This document shows, piece after piece, positions 24,389 to 33,226 of a DNA stretch of 59,542 nt. Numbering within the stretch: position 1 is the first letter of the stretch; every line of letters begins with the position of its first letter. A program made the translations under genes and the position numbers. Source of the stretch: Chloroflexota bacterium (GTDB taxonomy: Bacteria > Chloroflexota > Limnocylindria > Limnocylindrales > CSP1-4); contig PLLE01000019.1 of NCBI GenBank assembly GCA_003141245.1, positions 8,943 through 68,484 of the forward strand, in the 5' to 3' direction. A model generated the notes under the pieces. That model worked only from the letters and a program-made list of their open reading frames with translations, did not search any database and had not been told where the DNA came from.

Positions 24389-25588
24389 ATGACCCCGGAG
24401 CCCTCGGTCGGGACCGCCCGGGAACGCCCGCTTGACAGGAGCGTCCGGGTGCCGTCCCCTACCCTCATGCCATCGCTCTCGCTTCCCCGTCCGAAACGGC
24501 TGGCGCTTGCCGGCTCGATCTTCGGGGTGCTCTCCCTCGGCCTGGCCTACCGGTTCGCGCTGCAATACCGACGCAGGGTCGGATTGCCCCATCGAAGCCC
24601 GGTCGAAGGCAGCCCGGCCGACTTCGGGCTGGAGTTCGAATCGGTCGAGATTCCGTCGGGCGACGCGCGCCTGGCCGCATGGTTCGTGCCCGCCGAGGCC
24701 GGTTCGAAGGCCGATTCGAAGGCCGGTCGCCGATCCGGTACGGCTCGGGCTTCGGTCGAACCCCGGCCGGCAGTCGCCATCGTCCACGGCTGGGAATCGA
24801 ACCGCGGTCGTTCGATGGCCCACATCCGATACCTGCACGCCGCGGGCTTCCACTGCCTCGTGATCGACGCCCGCGGCCACGGCGACAACCGGCCCGAGAA
24901 GCTGCCGGTCAACGTACCGGAGTTCGCCGCCGATGCTGCCGCGGCGGCGCGCTGGCTGGCTGCCCGCCCGGATGTTTCCGCCGTCGGCCTGCTCGGCCAT
25001 TCGATGGGCGGCGCCGGCGTGATCGTCGCCGCGGCCTCCGAGCCGACCGTCCGGGCCGTCGTGGCCCTTTCAGCTCCCGCCGATCTGGTTCGAATGATTC
25101 GCCATACGTTCACGATGGCGGAGATGCACATCCCCGGTCCGATCGCCGCTCCCCTGGCCTGGCTCACGGCGCGGGTGATGCTGGCGCCGCGGGGCCGGTC
25201 GCTGGAAGAAGCCAGCGCGTCGGCGAATGCTGGCCGATACCACGGCCCACTGCTGCTGATGCACGGCGAGGATGACCGAGGCGTTCCTGTCGCTCACCTG
25301 GGGTTGATCGCGGCAGCGGCATGGTCCACTCGAACCGACCCGGACGCCGCCAGGGTTGAGACGCTGATCCTTCCGAGCTTCGGGCACCGCTGGTTGTACG
25401 AGGCCGCCGAAGCCCGCCGGAGAGTGGCCTCGTTCCTCGCCGAGGCGCTCGGCGGTCCCGTGACACCGGAGAAGGCCGGGGAGCTGGCCGCGGCCTGCGT
25501 CGTGGAGCGGCCCGAGAATCCCGTCTACGGTTTCGGCGCCGCGAGCACCGCGGTCCGTGCCGCCGCCGGCCCCGTGTTTCGCCCCTAG
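24389..25588 (+). CDS. Alpha/beta hydrolase, membrane-anchored
   Basis: 399 residues from ATG 24389; ATG 24467 would remove 26 residues and leave more promoter space. A hydrophobic segment (about 34-52) suggests an N-terminal anchor. VAIVHGWESNRGR (oxyanion loop), GLLGHSMGGAG with nucleophile Ser205, LLLMHGEDDRGVPV with the Asp, and LPSFGHRWLYEA with the His complete the triad. An esterase or peptidase of unknown substrate. A 12-bp repeat encodes SKADSKA between strands. Confidence 0.87.
   Translation: MTPEPSVGTARERPLDRSVRVPSPTLMPSLSLPRPKRLALAGSIFGVLSLGLAYRFALQYRRRVGLPHRSPVEGSPADFGLEFESVEIPSGDARLAAWFVPAEAGSKADSKAGRRSGTARASVEPRPAVAIVHGWESNRGRSMAHIRYLHAAGFHCLVIDARGHGDNRPEKLPVNVPEFAADAAAAARWLAARPDVSAVGLLGHSMGGAGVIVAAASEPTVRAVVALSAPADLVRMIRHTFTMAEMHIPGPIAAPLAWLTARVMLAPRGRSLEEASASANAGRYHGPLLLMHGEDDRGVPVAHLGLIAAAAWSTRTDPDAARVETLILPSFGHRWLYEAAEARRRVASFLAEALGGPVTPEKAGELAAACVVERPENPVYGFGAASTAVRAAAGPVFRP
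24699..24727 (+). repeat. 12-bp in-frame repeat in hydrolase
   Basis: GGTTCGAAGGCC and GATTCGAAGGCC plus a partial third copy encode GSKADSKAG. Confidence 0.7.
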
Positions 25589-25612
25589 CCCCTAGCCCCT
25601 CGCCCCTCGCCC
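25581..25612 (+). repeat. 7-bp tandem repeat over a stop codon
   Basis: GCCCCTA/GCCCCTC repeats four to five times, starting at the hydrolase's last codons and running through its TAG, so there are two stops in a row. Confidence 0.85.
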
Positions 25613-25643
25613 TCCCCGCCCCACCGACCAAACTGGAGAACCG

Positions 25644-26165
25644 ATGGACACCTGGCAAGCGATCGACACAACCCGCGCCATCCGCAAGTTCGCGGATCGC
25701 CCGCTGGAACCGGAACATCTCCGCCGCATCCTGGACGCGGGGCGTCGCTCGGGCAGTTCCAAGAACCAGCAGAACTGGGACTTCGTCGTCTGCACCGACC
25801 GCGCCCATCTCGCGGAGCTCGCGCAGGTCGGCGACTACGCCCAGCACCTGGCCGGCGCCGCGGTCGCGATCGCGCTCGTGACGCCCGACCCGGCCGCAGC
25901 CGAGGCCCCGCTCTCGGTGATGTGGGACCTGGGTCGGGCCGCCCAGAACATGACCCTGGCAGCCTGGGAGCTGGGGATCGGCAGCGTGCCCGCCACCGTC
26001 TACCGCCGGGACCTGGTCAAGGAATTGCTCGGGCTACCCGCGGATCGCCACTGCGAGTTCCTGCTCTCGTTCGGTTACCCGGCCGATCCCGCGGCCCTGG
26101 CTTGGAGGAAGCGCGCCGGCGGCCGAAAGCCGCTCGCCGAAATCGTCCACCACGAGCGCTGGTAG
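25644..26165 (+). CDS. Nitroreductase family protein
   Basis: 173 residues. TTRAIRKFADRPLEPEHLRRILDAGRRSGSSKNQQNWDFVV is the FMN-binding start. MWDLGRAAQNMTLAAWELGIGSVPATVY and LLSFGYPADP...WRKRAGGRKPLAEIVHHERW complete the fold. It should bind FMN and reduce nitro or quinone-like compounds with NAD(P)H, or act as a coenzyme-F420-linked variant; substrate unknown. GGAG seven bases upstream supports the ATG. Its last 36 codons have a diverged second copy at 27722-27829. Confidence 0.9.
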   Translation: MDTWQAIDTTRAIRKFADRPLEPEHLRRILDAGRRSGSSKNQQNWDFVVCTDRAHLAELAQVGDYAQHLAGAAVAIALVTPDPAAAEAPLSVMWDLGRAAQNMTLAAWELGIGSVPATVYRRDLVKELLGLPADRHCEFLLSFGYPADPAALAWRKRAGGRKPLAEIVHHERW

Positions 26166-26193
26166 GCGCGCCTCTCGAGTTCCAGCGCCCATA

Positions 26194-27306
26194 ATGATCA
26201 GCGTGCACCTTCGAGTGAGGCGAATGTTGCGTCGAGCCGTCGGACTGTTGGTCGTGCTGGTAGTGGCATCTTGCCAGGCCAGCGGGGGTCAGTCGCCCGC
26301 CAACTCCGGGGCAACCACGCCAGGCACTGGGGCTAGCGGGTCGGACGTCTCGACCACTCGAGCGACGGTGGACCTTCGCGTCGCGAGTTGCATCGTCCGA
26401 CCGGGTACCGAGGCTCTTGCTACCTCCACGCCGGCTTCGGTGGGAACGCCTTCGCAAGTTTCGATCACGGTGCCAGCCGCACTCAAGGATCGGCTGGGAG
26501 CATTCGGCGACGCGCATGGCGTGCTGCTGGCTCCAGTTGGCGGGACCTGCACGGACGCGCCTACGGACGATGCCGTCATGCTCGTGACTTCAACGGACGG
26601 CCAGGGAGAGATCGCCCTTCGCGTCGCTCGAAACGACGCCACCTTCGCGTCGCTCCAAGCCTGTCCGGTGTTCGCTTCGGCACAACGGCAATGGGAGTTG
26701 ACTGGTGCGGATTGCCTGCCGCCGTCATCGGGCGAAGTTGACCGAGCGATCACTTCTGAACTCGTTGCATTCACTGACCCGCCGCAAGTTGTAGGCAGTG
26801 GCTGGCGCTCAGGAAATGCCTTCGAGTCGGACGGCCTTGTTTGGTATCACGTCGATGGCGAGCAGACACAGGCCGCGACCATTTCGTGCACGGTTAGCCC
26901 CGCCGAGCACGACCTGTGCGATCCGATCCTGAGCTACTTCCAATCAGCCCTACCGGCGTCGCCAGCTGGTGCCCCACCAGCCGAGTTGGCCTCTTTCGGG
27001 CCAACAGCGCCACCCACGGCTTCGCCTACTGCGCCGCCAATGGGCGACTGTGCGATCCAACTGACAGACGCGAGTGCCACGGTGGTTGTCCGTGGCGCAG
27101 GGATGGGCGCTTGTACGTCCGCAAAGCATGCGCTGCTCAGCATCGGGGTGTTCTACACCGTCAATCAAGCTGCGATGTCGAAGCGGTTACGCCTCATCTG
27201 CGAGGGTCCCGTTGTGGGCCTTTCAAGCCAAGTCGAGGTCTGGGATCTCGGGGGGGCTACCTATGCCACGATGATCTGTCAAGGATGGAACCTCGTTTCC
27301 CCTTGA
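26194..27306 (+). CDS. Lipoprotein of unknown function
   Basis: 370 residues. Signal peptide with lipobox VVASC, then a Gly/Ser/Thr linker (about 30-55). The two structured halves are rich in scattered cysteines (ASCIVRPG, GGTCTDAP, ISCTVSP..CDP, GDCAIQ, GACTSAK, LICEGP, MICQGW), so disulfides are likely. Codon use is visibly less GC-rich than the neighbours. It lies between the nitroreductase and the diverged 3'-end copy of that gene. Not recognised. Confidence 0.7.
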   Translation: MISVHLRVRRMLRRAVGLLVVLVVASCQASGGQSPANSGATTPGTGASGSDVSTTRATVDLRVASCIVRPGTEALATSTPASVGTPSQVSITVPAALKDRLGAFGDAHGVLLAPVGGTCTDAPTDDAVMLVTSTDGQGEIALRVARNDATFASLQACPVFASAQRQWELTGADCLPPSSGEVDRAITSELVAFTDPPQVVGSGWRSGNAFESDGLVWYHVDGEQTQAATISCTVSPAEHDLCDPILSYFQSALPASPAGAPPAELASFGPTAPPTASPTAPPMGDCAIQLTDASATVVVRGAGMGACTSAKHALLSIGVFYTVNQAAMSKRLRLICEGPVVGLSSQVEVWDLGGATYATMICQGWNLVSP

Positions 27307-27417
27307 TAGGGTCGAGATACGACCAGCCAACTAATAGTTGTTGCTGTTAGGGGGCGGACCCGGCAGTGTTTGGTCGGCGGCGGCACGATGCTCGCTGCGT
27401 CGTATCGGGAGAGTCTT

Positions 27418-27651
27418 ATGGATCAGCAGGCTGCGGCGGCCGTGGGTCACTTTCGTAAGATCATTAGCGACCTCCAGCGCTATCGGAAGCACGAGGCCAG
27501 TTCGTGGGTGTGCGTCGAGTGTGGCATCGAGGCCGAGAAGCACTTCGACAAACCCGAGTGCCACACTTGCTCCGATTGGGGCGGATGCGGTCGGGAGTGC
27601 ACCCTGAGCAGCATCGAGTGCCCGAAATGCGGGCGTCTCCAGGACGTGTGA
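27418..27651 (+). CDS. Cys-rich mini-protein (paralogue A)
   Basis: 77 residues from ATG 27418, with GGGAGAG four bases upstream. Helical N-terminus (DQQAAAAVGHFRKIISDLQRYRKHEASS), then WVCVECGIEAEKHFDKPECHTCSDWGGCGRECTLSSIECPKCGRLQDV with eight cysteines plus His. The pattern C-x2-CG ... PxC-x2-C-x4-CG-x2-CTLS-x3-CPKCG is shared with 51437-51658 in this window. Probably binds two zinc ions (or an Fe-S cluster). I know no family with this pattern. Confidence 0.72.
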   Translation: MDQQAAAAVGHFRKIISDLQRYRKHEASSWVCVECGIEAEKHFDKPECHTCSDWGGCGRECTLSSIECPKCGRLQDV

Positions 27652-27721
27652 TCCGAACGCACGTCCGGTGGCCCCGGCTCCCATTCCACGACAGGCCGAC
27701 TGGCCGCTGACTGGTTCAGAC

Positions 27722-27829
27722 TTGTTGCTCTCGTTCGCATACGCTACCAACCCTGAGGCGCTGACCTGGGCGAAGCGGGCCGGAGGTCGTAAGCCGCTGG
27801 AAGCTGTTGTCCATCGCGAGTGCTGGTAG
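27722..27829 (+). pseudogene. Diverged nitroreductase 3'-end remnant
   Basis: Read from 27722, the frame LLLSFAYATNPEALTWAKRAGGRK then PLEAVVHRECW-stop aligns with the last 35 residues of the nitroreductase at 25644-26165. The DNA differs at many positions, so this is not a recent copy. There is no start codon. It may mark the far side of a gain event that placed 26166-27721 next to the nitroreductase. Confidence 0.7.
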
Positions 27830-27859
27830 GCCTGGGCCGCTCACCGGACCCGTGCCGCG

Positions 27860-28957
27860 TCACTCCCAGCTGAACGAGCGCGCGGAGATGGCCAGACAGA
27901 CGACCAGCCAGCCGGCCAGGATCGCCACGTCCACACCGAGTGGCGCGATCTGCGTCCCGTTGACCATGACCTGACGCAGCGCGTCACCCAGGTATGTGAG
28001 CGGCAGGAAGCGCGCCACGGTGCGCAGGAAACTCGGCATGAAGTCGAACGGGAAGAAGATGCCCGACAGGAACATCAGCGGCATCTGCACGACCTGAACG
28101 ACACCCGTCGCCTGCTCCTCGGTCTTGAGGAACGAAGCGAGCATGAAGCCGAGGGCAAGGAAGGCGCCCGCGCCCAGGAAGACCAGGCCGCCGATCGCCA
28201 GTACGTTGCCGACGATCTGGACGTTGAAGACGGCAATGCCTATCCCGAGTATCAGGACGGCGTCCACGGCGGCGACGACGAGTCGCAGCAGCACGTTGCT
28301 GCCGACGAGCTTCCAGCGGGCCAGCGGCGTCGCCCCGATCCGCTTCAGGATCCCCTTCTCACGCTGCTGGACGAGCGGCACGGCCGCGAAGACGCCCAGT
28401 TGCATCAGAGCCATTGCGAGAATGCTCGGCACCAGGTAAGCGACGGTGCTGATGTTGGTCGACTGCAGCGTTTGCTGGTCGACGCCAACGACCGCCGAGC
28501 CCCCGGCGAGCTGCAGGTTGAAGCCGTTGGTTATCTGCGTGACGATCCCCTGGATCACCTGCGTGGTCTGACTCTTGCTCAGATCGACGTAGAGCTGCAG
28601 CGCGCTCGAAGCCTTCTGGCCCGCCATCGATTTGCCGACAGCCTCTCCGAGGCCCTTGGGGATGACGATCACCGCGGAAACGTCGCCCCGCTGCATGGCC
28701 GCCTTCTCGTCATCGAGGGTGCCGGTCTGCAGGCTGAGGATCGGCACGGCTGCGAAGGCCTGGTGAACCTGGGTCGAAACAGCCGTGCCGTCCTGGTCGA
28801 CGAAGCCGACGGAGACCTTGCTGTCTCCGCTGCCCGAGAAGAGGACGCCGAACAGCAGCACGAACATGACCGGGAAGAAGAAGGTCCAGAAGAGCGCCGC
28901 CCGGTCCCGGACCAGGCTCTTCATGTTCGCGACGGTCAGCCGCAGGAGGGTATTCAT
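27860..28957 (-). CDS. ABC-2 type transporter permease
   Basis: 365 residues. First helix at ALFWTFFFPVMFVLLFGVLF, a large extracytoplasmic loop (about 40-180), then five helices in the C-terminal half (for example VPSILAMALMQLGVFAAVPLVQQREKGILKRIGATPL and MFLSGIFFPFDFMPSFLR). This is the ABC-2/YhgE-like exporter permease layout. Pairs with the ATPase 10 bp upstream to export a drug, lipid or polymer; substrate unknown. Confidence 0.92.
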   Translation of the reverse strand: MNTLLRLTVANMKSLVRDRAALFWTFFFPVMFVLLFGVLFSGSGDSKVSVGFVDQDGTAVSTQVHQAFAAVPILSLQTGTLDDEKAAMQRGDVSAVIVIPKGLGEAVGKSMAGQKASSALQLYVDLSKSQTTQVIQGIVTQITNGFNLQLAGGSAVVGVDQQTLQSTNISTVAYLVPSILAMALMQLGVFAAVPLVQQREKGILKRIGATPLARWKLVGSNVLLRLVVAAVDAVLILGIGIAVFNVQIVGNVLAIGGLVFLGAGAFLALGFMLASFLKTEEQATGVVQVVQMPLMFLSGIFFPFDFMPSFLRTVARFLPLTYLGDALRQVMVNGTQIAPLGVDVAILAGWLVVCLAISARSFSWE

Positions 28958-28967
28958 CGATCAGCTC

Positions 28968-29897
28968 CTAGTCCCGCAGCGCTCGACCGGTGAGATCGAG
29001 GAAGACGTCTTCGAGGGTTGCCTGGCGGATGCCCAGGTTGTGTGGCTCGACCTTGAGATCGTCCGCCAGCGCGAGCAGCGTGCCGATCGTGCCGGCCACG
29101 TCGCTTGAGTACAGGACGGTCTGGCCGTCCTCCTGGGCGGCGCGGGTGACTCCCTGGAGCTTGCCGAGCTGGTCGGCGGGAAGCATCGGAGTCGTGTCGA
29201 AGAAGACCGCCCGCTCCTTGAAGCGCCGCCCGATCAGCTCCGGCACGGTGCCCATCTCGAGGATGTGGCCGTGGTCCATGATGGCCACGCGGTCGCACAG
29301 CTCGGCGGCTTCCTCCATGTAGTGCGTCGTCAGCATCACCGACTTGCCCCGCGCCTGGAGACCCTTGACGAGGTCCCAGAGCGATCGCCGAGCCTGCGGA
29401 TCGAGGCCGGTGGTCGGCTCGTCGAGGAAGATCAGCTCTGGGTCGTTGACCAGGGCCAGGGCGATCGAGAGACGCTGCTGCTGGCCGCCCGAAAGGTTCA
29501 TCGATCGGGCCCTGGCGCGCTCGCCCAGATCGACCGCGTCGATCAGTTGCTTGGTCGGCAGGCGATGCTCGTAGAAGCTGCCGAAGAGGTCGAGCAGCTC
29601 GGTCACCGTGAGCCGCGGGTAGAGAGACACGGTCTGCAGCTGCACGCCGATTCGCTGCTTGATCGACGGAGCGTGCCTGGTCACGTCCATCCCGAAAACC
29701 GTGACCGCGCCGGAGTCCGGCTCGCGCAGACCCTCGAGAATCTCGATGGTGGTCGTCTTGCCCGCCCCGTTGGGGCCGAGCATGCCGAAGACCTCGCCTC
29801 GGCCAACCGTGAAGCTGACTCCGTCGACGGCCTTGACGTCGCCATAGCACTTGCACAGGTTGGCTACCCCGATGACCGGCTCGCCGTCTTGCGTCAT
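28968..29897 (-). CDS. ABC transporter ATP-binding protein (ABC-2 exporter)
   Basis: 309 residues. Walker A GPNGAGKTT (about 41-49), signature LSGGQQQRLS, Walker B LIFLDEPTTGLDPQ and H-loop TTHYMEEA; the DrrA-like C-terminal domain follows. It forms an exporter with the permease that follows 10 bp later. Confidence 0.95.
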   Translation of the reverse strand: MTQDGEPVIGVANLCKCYGDVKAVDGVSFTVGRGEVFGMLGPNGAGKTTTIEILEGLREPDSGAVTVFGMDVTRHAPSIKQRIGVQLQTVSLYPRLTVTELLDLFGSFYEHRLPTKQLIDAVDLGERARARSMNLSGGQQQRLSIALALVNDPELIFLDEPTTGLDPQARRSLWDLVKGLQARGKSVMLTTHYMEEAAELCDRVAIMDHGHILEMGTVPELIGRRFKERAVFFDTTPMLPADQLGKLQGVTRAAQEDGQTVLYSSDVAGTIGTLLALADDLKVEPHNLGIRQATLEDVFLDLTGRALRD

Positions 29898-30023
29898 CTC
29901 ACTCCCATCGGCTACCTGCTTCGACGGCGCCCGTCCTCGCGTGCCGTCCCTGTTGCGTGGAGTCTAGCCAGCCCGGCACTACGCGCCGTCCGTCTTGGGA
30001 ATGATCCGAGCTGCGCCGAACGG

Positions 30024-30881
30024 CTACTTCATCTGCTTCTGGAGCATGTCCGCCGACCGACCCCCCAGGATCGAGAAGCCGAGCCGTTGGTACAGGCGAA
30101 CGGCCCCCTCGTTGTCGGCGTACACGCCCAGATAGACAAGGTCGACGCCGGCCGCGATGGAGTCGTCGGCCAAGACTCGCGTGATGTGCTCGCCGAACCC
30201 ACGGCCTCGCCATTTCGGAAGCGTGCCGATCGACGAGAGATAGCTGGCCCCGTCGAAGGTGTAGCGCTGCCCGGTCGCGACCGGCTCGCCGTGCAGGGTG
30301 AGCATGTAGGCGTGGAAGTCCGGCCGGCCCAGCGTCAGGCCGATCTCTCGGACGAGGTTCGACTGCCGCGAGGCGGAGACCTCGAACGCCGCGCCGATGA
30401 CCAGGGCCAGGGCCTCTGCCCTGACCGCGATCTCTTCCGCCGTCGAACCGTTCCAGTGCTCCAGGACGGCGCCCGGCGGGAGTCGCCGGGGCGGTGTCTC
30501 GCGCGGGTCGCGGACGAGCACCATGTCGTAGCCGCCGCCCTGGTCGATGAACCCGTTGGCCGCGAGGCGCTCGATCAAGTCGGCCGGAGCGCTCATGCCC
30601 GGGATCGCCCAGATGTGGGGCTGCCTCTCCAGCGCCGCGAAGAGCTCGCAAGCCTCGCGCAATCGAGCGTCGAAGGCCATCGGGTCGGAGGGCCAGCGAA
30701 CGGCCGCCAGGCGATTGAAGAACGGCTCCTTCTCGACCGCCGAGAAGAGCATCACCGCGTCGCCCAGGTCGCGCCAGCCACGCCCGGGAATGGTGACGGC
30801 CCTGGTCTGATGCGCCTCGATGAAGCGGATCGTCTCGGGATCGAGCCCCAACCAGGGTGCGCTTGGGTCCGGTAGAGCCAT
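30024..30881 (-). CDS. GNAT-family N-acetyltransferase
   Basis: 285 residues. The C-terminal GNAT core (about 140-285) shows YLSSIGTLPKWRGRGFGEHITRVLADDSIAAGVDLVYLGVYADNEGAVRLYQRLGF. R/Q-x-x-G-x-G/A (WRGRGFG) binds acetyl-CoA. The N-terminal 130 residues look like a second, degenerate acyltransferase-like half. Substrate unknown. Confidence 0.85.
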   Translation of the reverse strand: MALPDPSAPWLGLDPETIRFIEAHQTRAVTIPGRGWRDLGDAVMLFSAVEKEPFFNRLAAVRWPSDPMAFDARLREACELFAALERQPHIWAIPGMSAPADLIERLAANGFIDQGGGYDMVLVRDPRETPPRRLPPGAVLEHWNGSTAEEIAVRAEALALVIGAAFEVSASRQSNLVREIGLTLGRPDFHAYMLTLHGEPVATGQRYTFDGASYLSSIGTLPKWRGRGFGEHITRVLADDSIAAGVDLVYLGVYADNEGAVRLYQRLGFSILGGRSADMLQKQMK

Positions 30882-31099
30882 GCCTCCACGTTACGGCATC
30901 GAGCCGGATCCTATGCGACCGCCGGCGCCCAGGCGCGGCCCCACCCGAGCCGGTAGGTGCAACGCCCCAATCCGGCAGTCGGTTCGTCGGGGCCGAAAGG
31001 CTAAGATTCCCCGGCCGCACCGGGCATCTCGTCCGGGCAGTCCGACCCACAAAGCCGCCCGGCGTCCCCACGATCGCGGCAACCACCGGCAGGAGCAAG

Positions 31100-33226
31100 A
31101 TGGGAGCACTGGCGCGTCGCGTCGGCCTGGGCCTGGCCGCCCGAGGCGATATCTCGGACGTGATCGACTGGACGCGCCGCGCCCGCGACGCCGGCCTCGA
31201 CTCGGTCTGGATCCACGACTCGTACTTCGAGCGCGACGCCATAACGTACGGATCCGCGATCGCTGGCGCCCTGGCCACGGACAAGGAGAGCCCGTTCCGG
31301 GTCGCCCTCGGAGCGGTCAATCCCTACACGCGCCACCCCGTCGTCCTGGCGATGACCGGCTCCGCGCTCGACGAGCTGCTGCCGGAGCGAATCGTCATGG
31401 GCCTCGGGACGGGGCTGCCGCTGCGGCTCGCCCAGATGGCGATCCCCTACTCCCCGACCGAGGCCGTGGCCCGGGTCGGCACGACGATCGACCAGCTCCG
31501 CGCGCTATGGGCCGGCGAACGCCTCCCCTCGGGCACGCCCGGCCTGCCGCCGATCCAGCCGATGTTCCCGCCGGTCCACCGCATCCCGCTCTTCGTCGCG
31601 GCCTACCGCAAGGAGTTCGTCGAGCTGGCCGGACAGAAGGCCGACGGCTACCTTGCCCGGCCCTGCGAGTCGATCCCGTCGCTGCGCGGCATCCTGGAAC
31701 GCCTGCGCGCCTCCGCCGTCGCGGCCGGCCGCGATCCCGGCGATATCGAGTCGGCGGCGTACCTGCTCTCGCTCGTCGACAAGACACGTCGCGAAGCCCT
31801 CAACCGCGCCAAGCGTGAGCCCTTCGTGATCTACATGATGTCGGTCCTCGGCGACGTCTCGCTCCGCCGGGCCGGCTTCGAGCGCGAGCTGCGCGACCGG
31901 ATCGCCGCCGCCTGGCGCGCCGAGGACTACCACGAGGCCGGCAAGCTGATCCCCGACGACCTGCTCGATGCCTTCATGCTGTGCGGGACGCGCGACGATA
32001 TCGCCGAGCGGGCGATGGCCTTCCACGCCGAGACGGGCCTCGACCTGCCGCTGCTCCAGCCGGTCGTCCAGGAAGAGACCCAGGCTATCGAGCTGATCGA
32101 GGCCGCGCGGCTGTATGCCCAACTGCCGAGTCGAGCCGCGGACCGCGCGGGAGTGGCCGCGGCAGCGCAGGCGTCGACCGCGGACCGCGCGGGAGAGGCC
32201 GCGGCAGCGCAGGTGTCGACCTCGGCCTCCGAACGGGAGGTGGCGGTCGCGGGCCCCGCAGCCCCCGGACTCGCTGCCCCCGGCCTGGTCGGCGACCGCC
32301 GGCTCAGTCTCGCCGAACGCGGCCGTCGTCGCCTCGGCGCCGCGTACGAGATCCTTCGACCCTTCGCCTACACCGCTTCGGCGATCCCGGTCCTCGCCGG
32401 CGGCGCGCTCGCCGTCGTCGATTCGCGCTTCTCGTGGCTGCCGTTCCTGGCCGCCCTCGCCGCCGGGATGCTCCTCCACTCGGGCACGAACGTCATCAAC
32501 GAGATCTACGACGTCCGCAAGGGAATCGACAAGATCAACTCGCCGCGCGCCAGCCACGCCGTCCTGAAGGGCCGTGTCAGCGAGCGCGGCGCCTACGCCT
32601 TCGCCCTGGCGCTCTTCGTCGCCGCGAGCGCGGTAGGGGTTTACCTCGTCGCCCTGCGCGGTCCGGCGATCATCGCCCTGGGACTGCTCGGTCTCGTGGC
32701 CGGCTACACGTACACGGCGCCGCCATTCCAGTACAAGTACCGTGCCCTTGGCGTGCCAGTGGTCTTCCTGATGATGGGCCCGCTCATGGTCGTCGGGTCG
32801 TACTTCGCCATCACCGCCACGTGGGACGCCCACGCGCTCGTTCTGTCGCTGCCGGTAGGTCTGCTCGTGGCGGCGATCCTCCACGGCAACGAGTGGCGCG
32901 ACATCAGCGAGGACACGCGCGCCGGCATCGTCACTCTCTCGAGCCGGCTGGGGCGCGATTGGGCGCACTACGGCTATCTCGGGCTGGTGCTGGGCGCCTA
33001 CGTCACGCTCGCCCTCGCCGTCGCCGTCCGCTGGCTCCCACCGACGGCCGCCATCGCCGTCCTGTCGCTGCCGTTCCTGGCGCAGGTGGTTCGATCCGCG
33101 GAGCTCGGCGCGACCGGTCAGGCTCGAGCGATCGCCATGATCGACCTGCAGACGGCCCGCCTGCACTTCGCCTTCGGCCTGCTGCTGGTCGGGGGCCTGC
33201 TGCTCTCGAGGTTGCTGCCGGCATGA
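31100..33226 (+). CDS. Luciferase-like monooxygenase fused to UbiA prenyltransferase
   Basis: 708 residues from ATG 31100 (AGGAG five bases upstream). Residues 1-335 are a luciferase-like, probably F420-dependent, oxidoreductase: GLAARGDISDVIDWTRRARDAGLDSVWIHDSYF, VALGAVNPYTRHPVVLAMTGSALDELLPERIVMGLGTG and MLCGTRDDIAERA. A repeated Ala-rich linker (about 345-395) leads to a UbiA-type membrane domain (about 410-708). That domain has Asn464-x-x-Asn467...Asp471...Asp477 (NVINEIYDVRKGIDKIN) and Asp601-x3-Asp605 (RDISEDTRAG), the two Asp-rich motifs that bind prenyl diphosphate through Mg2+. The UbiA part is MenA-like. The fusion suggests oxidation or reduction coupled to prenylation of a quinone-like aromatic. 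The next gene starts in its stop codon. Confidence 0.9.
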   Translation: MGALARRVGLGLAARGDISDVIDWTRRARDAGLDSVWIHDSYFERDAITYGSAIAGALATDKESPFRVALGAVNPYTRHPVVLAMTGSALDELLPERIVMGLGTGLPLRLAQMAIPYSPTEAVARVGTTIDQLRALWAGERLPSGTPGLPPIQPMFPPVHRIPLFVAAYRKEFVELAGQKADGYLARPCESIPSLRGILERLRASAVAAGRDPGDIESAAYLLSLVDKTRREALNRAKREPFVIYMMSVLGDVSLRRAGFERELRDRIAAAWRAEDYHEAGKLIPDDLLDAFMLCGTRDDIAERAMAFHAETGLDLPLLQPVVQEETQAIELIEAARLYAQLPSRAADRAGVAAAAQASTADRAGEAAAAQVSTSASEREVAVAGPAAPGLAAPGLVGDRRLSLAERGRRRLGAAYEILRPFAYTASAIPVLAGGALAVVDSRFSWLPFLAALAAGMLLHSGTNVINEIYDVRKGIDKINSPRASHAVLKGRVSERGAYAFALALFVAASAVGVYLVALRGPAIIALGLLGLVAGYTYTAPPFQYKYRALGVPVVFLMMGPLMVVGSYFAITATWDAHALVLSLPVGLLVAAILHGNEWRDISEDTRAGIVTLSSRLGRDWAHYGYLGLVLGAYVTLALAVAVRWLPPTAAIAVLSLPFLAQVVRSAELGATGQARAIAMIDLQTARLHFAFGLLLVGGLLLSRLLPA
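32136..32219 (+). repeat. 42-bp in-frame tandem repeat, 2 copies
   Basis: Copies at 32136-32177 and 32178-32219 encode two (S/A/T)ADRAG(V/E)AAAAQ(A/V)S blocks in the linker joining the monooxygenase and UbiA domains. Confidence 0.88.

Noticed and set aside
29265-30875. 536-codon plus-strand frame over the ABC ATPase and GNAT genes
   Set aside because: It spans two certain minus-strand genes and shows no family features.
31981-33202. Long upstream extension of the CPBP frame inside the UbiA region
   Set aside because: That part is Arg/Pro-rich shadow sequence; the true start is the ATGA overlap at 33223.
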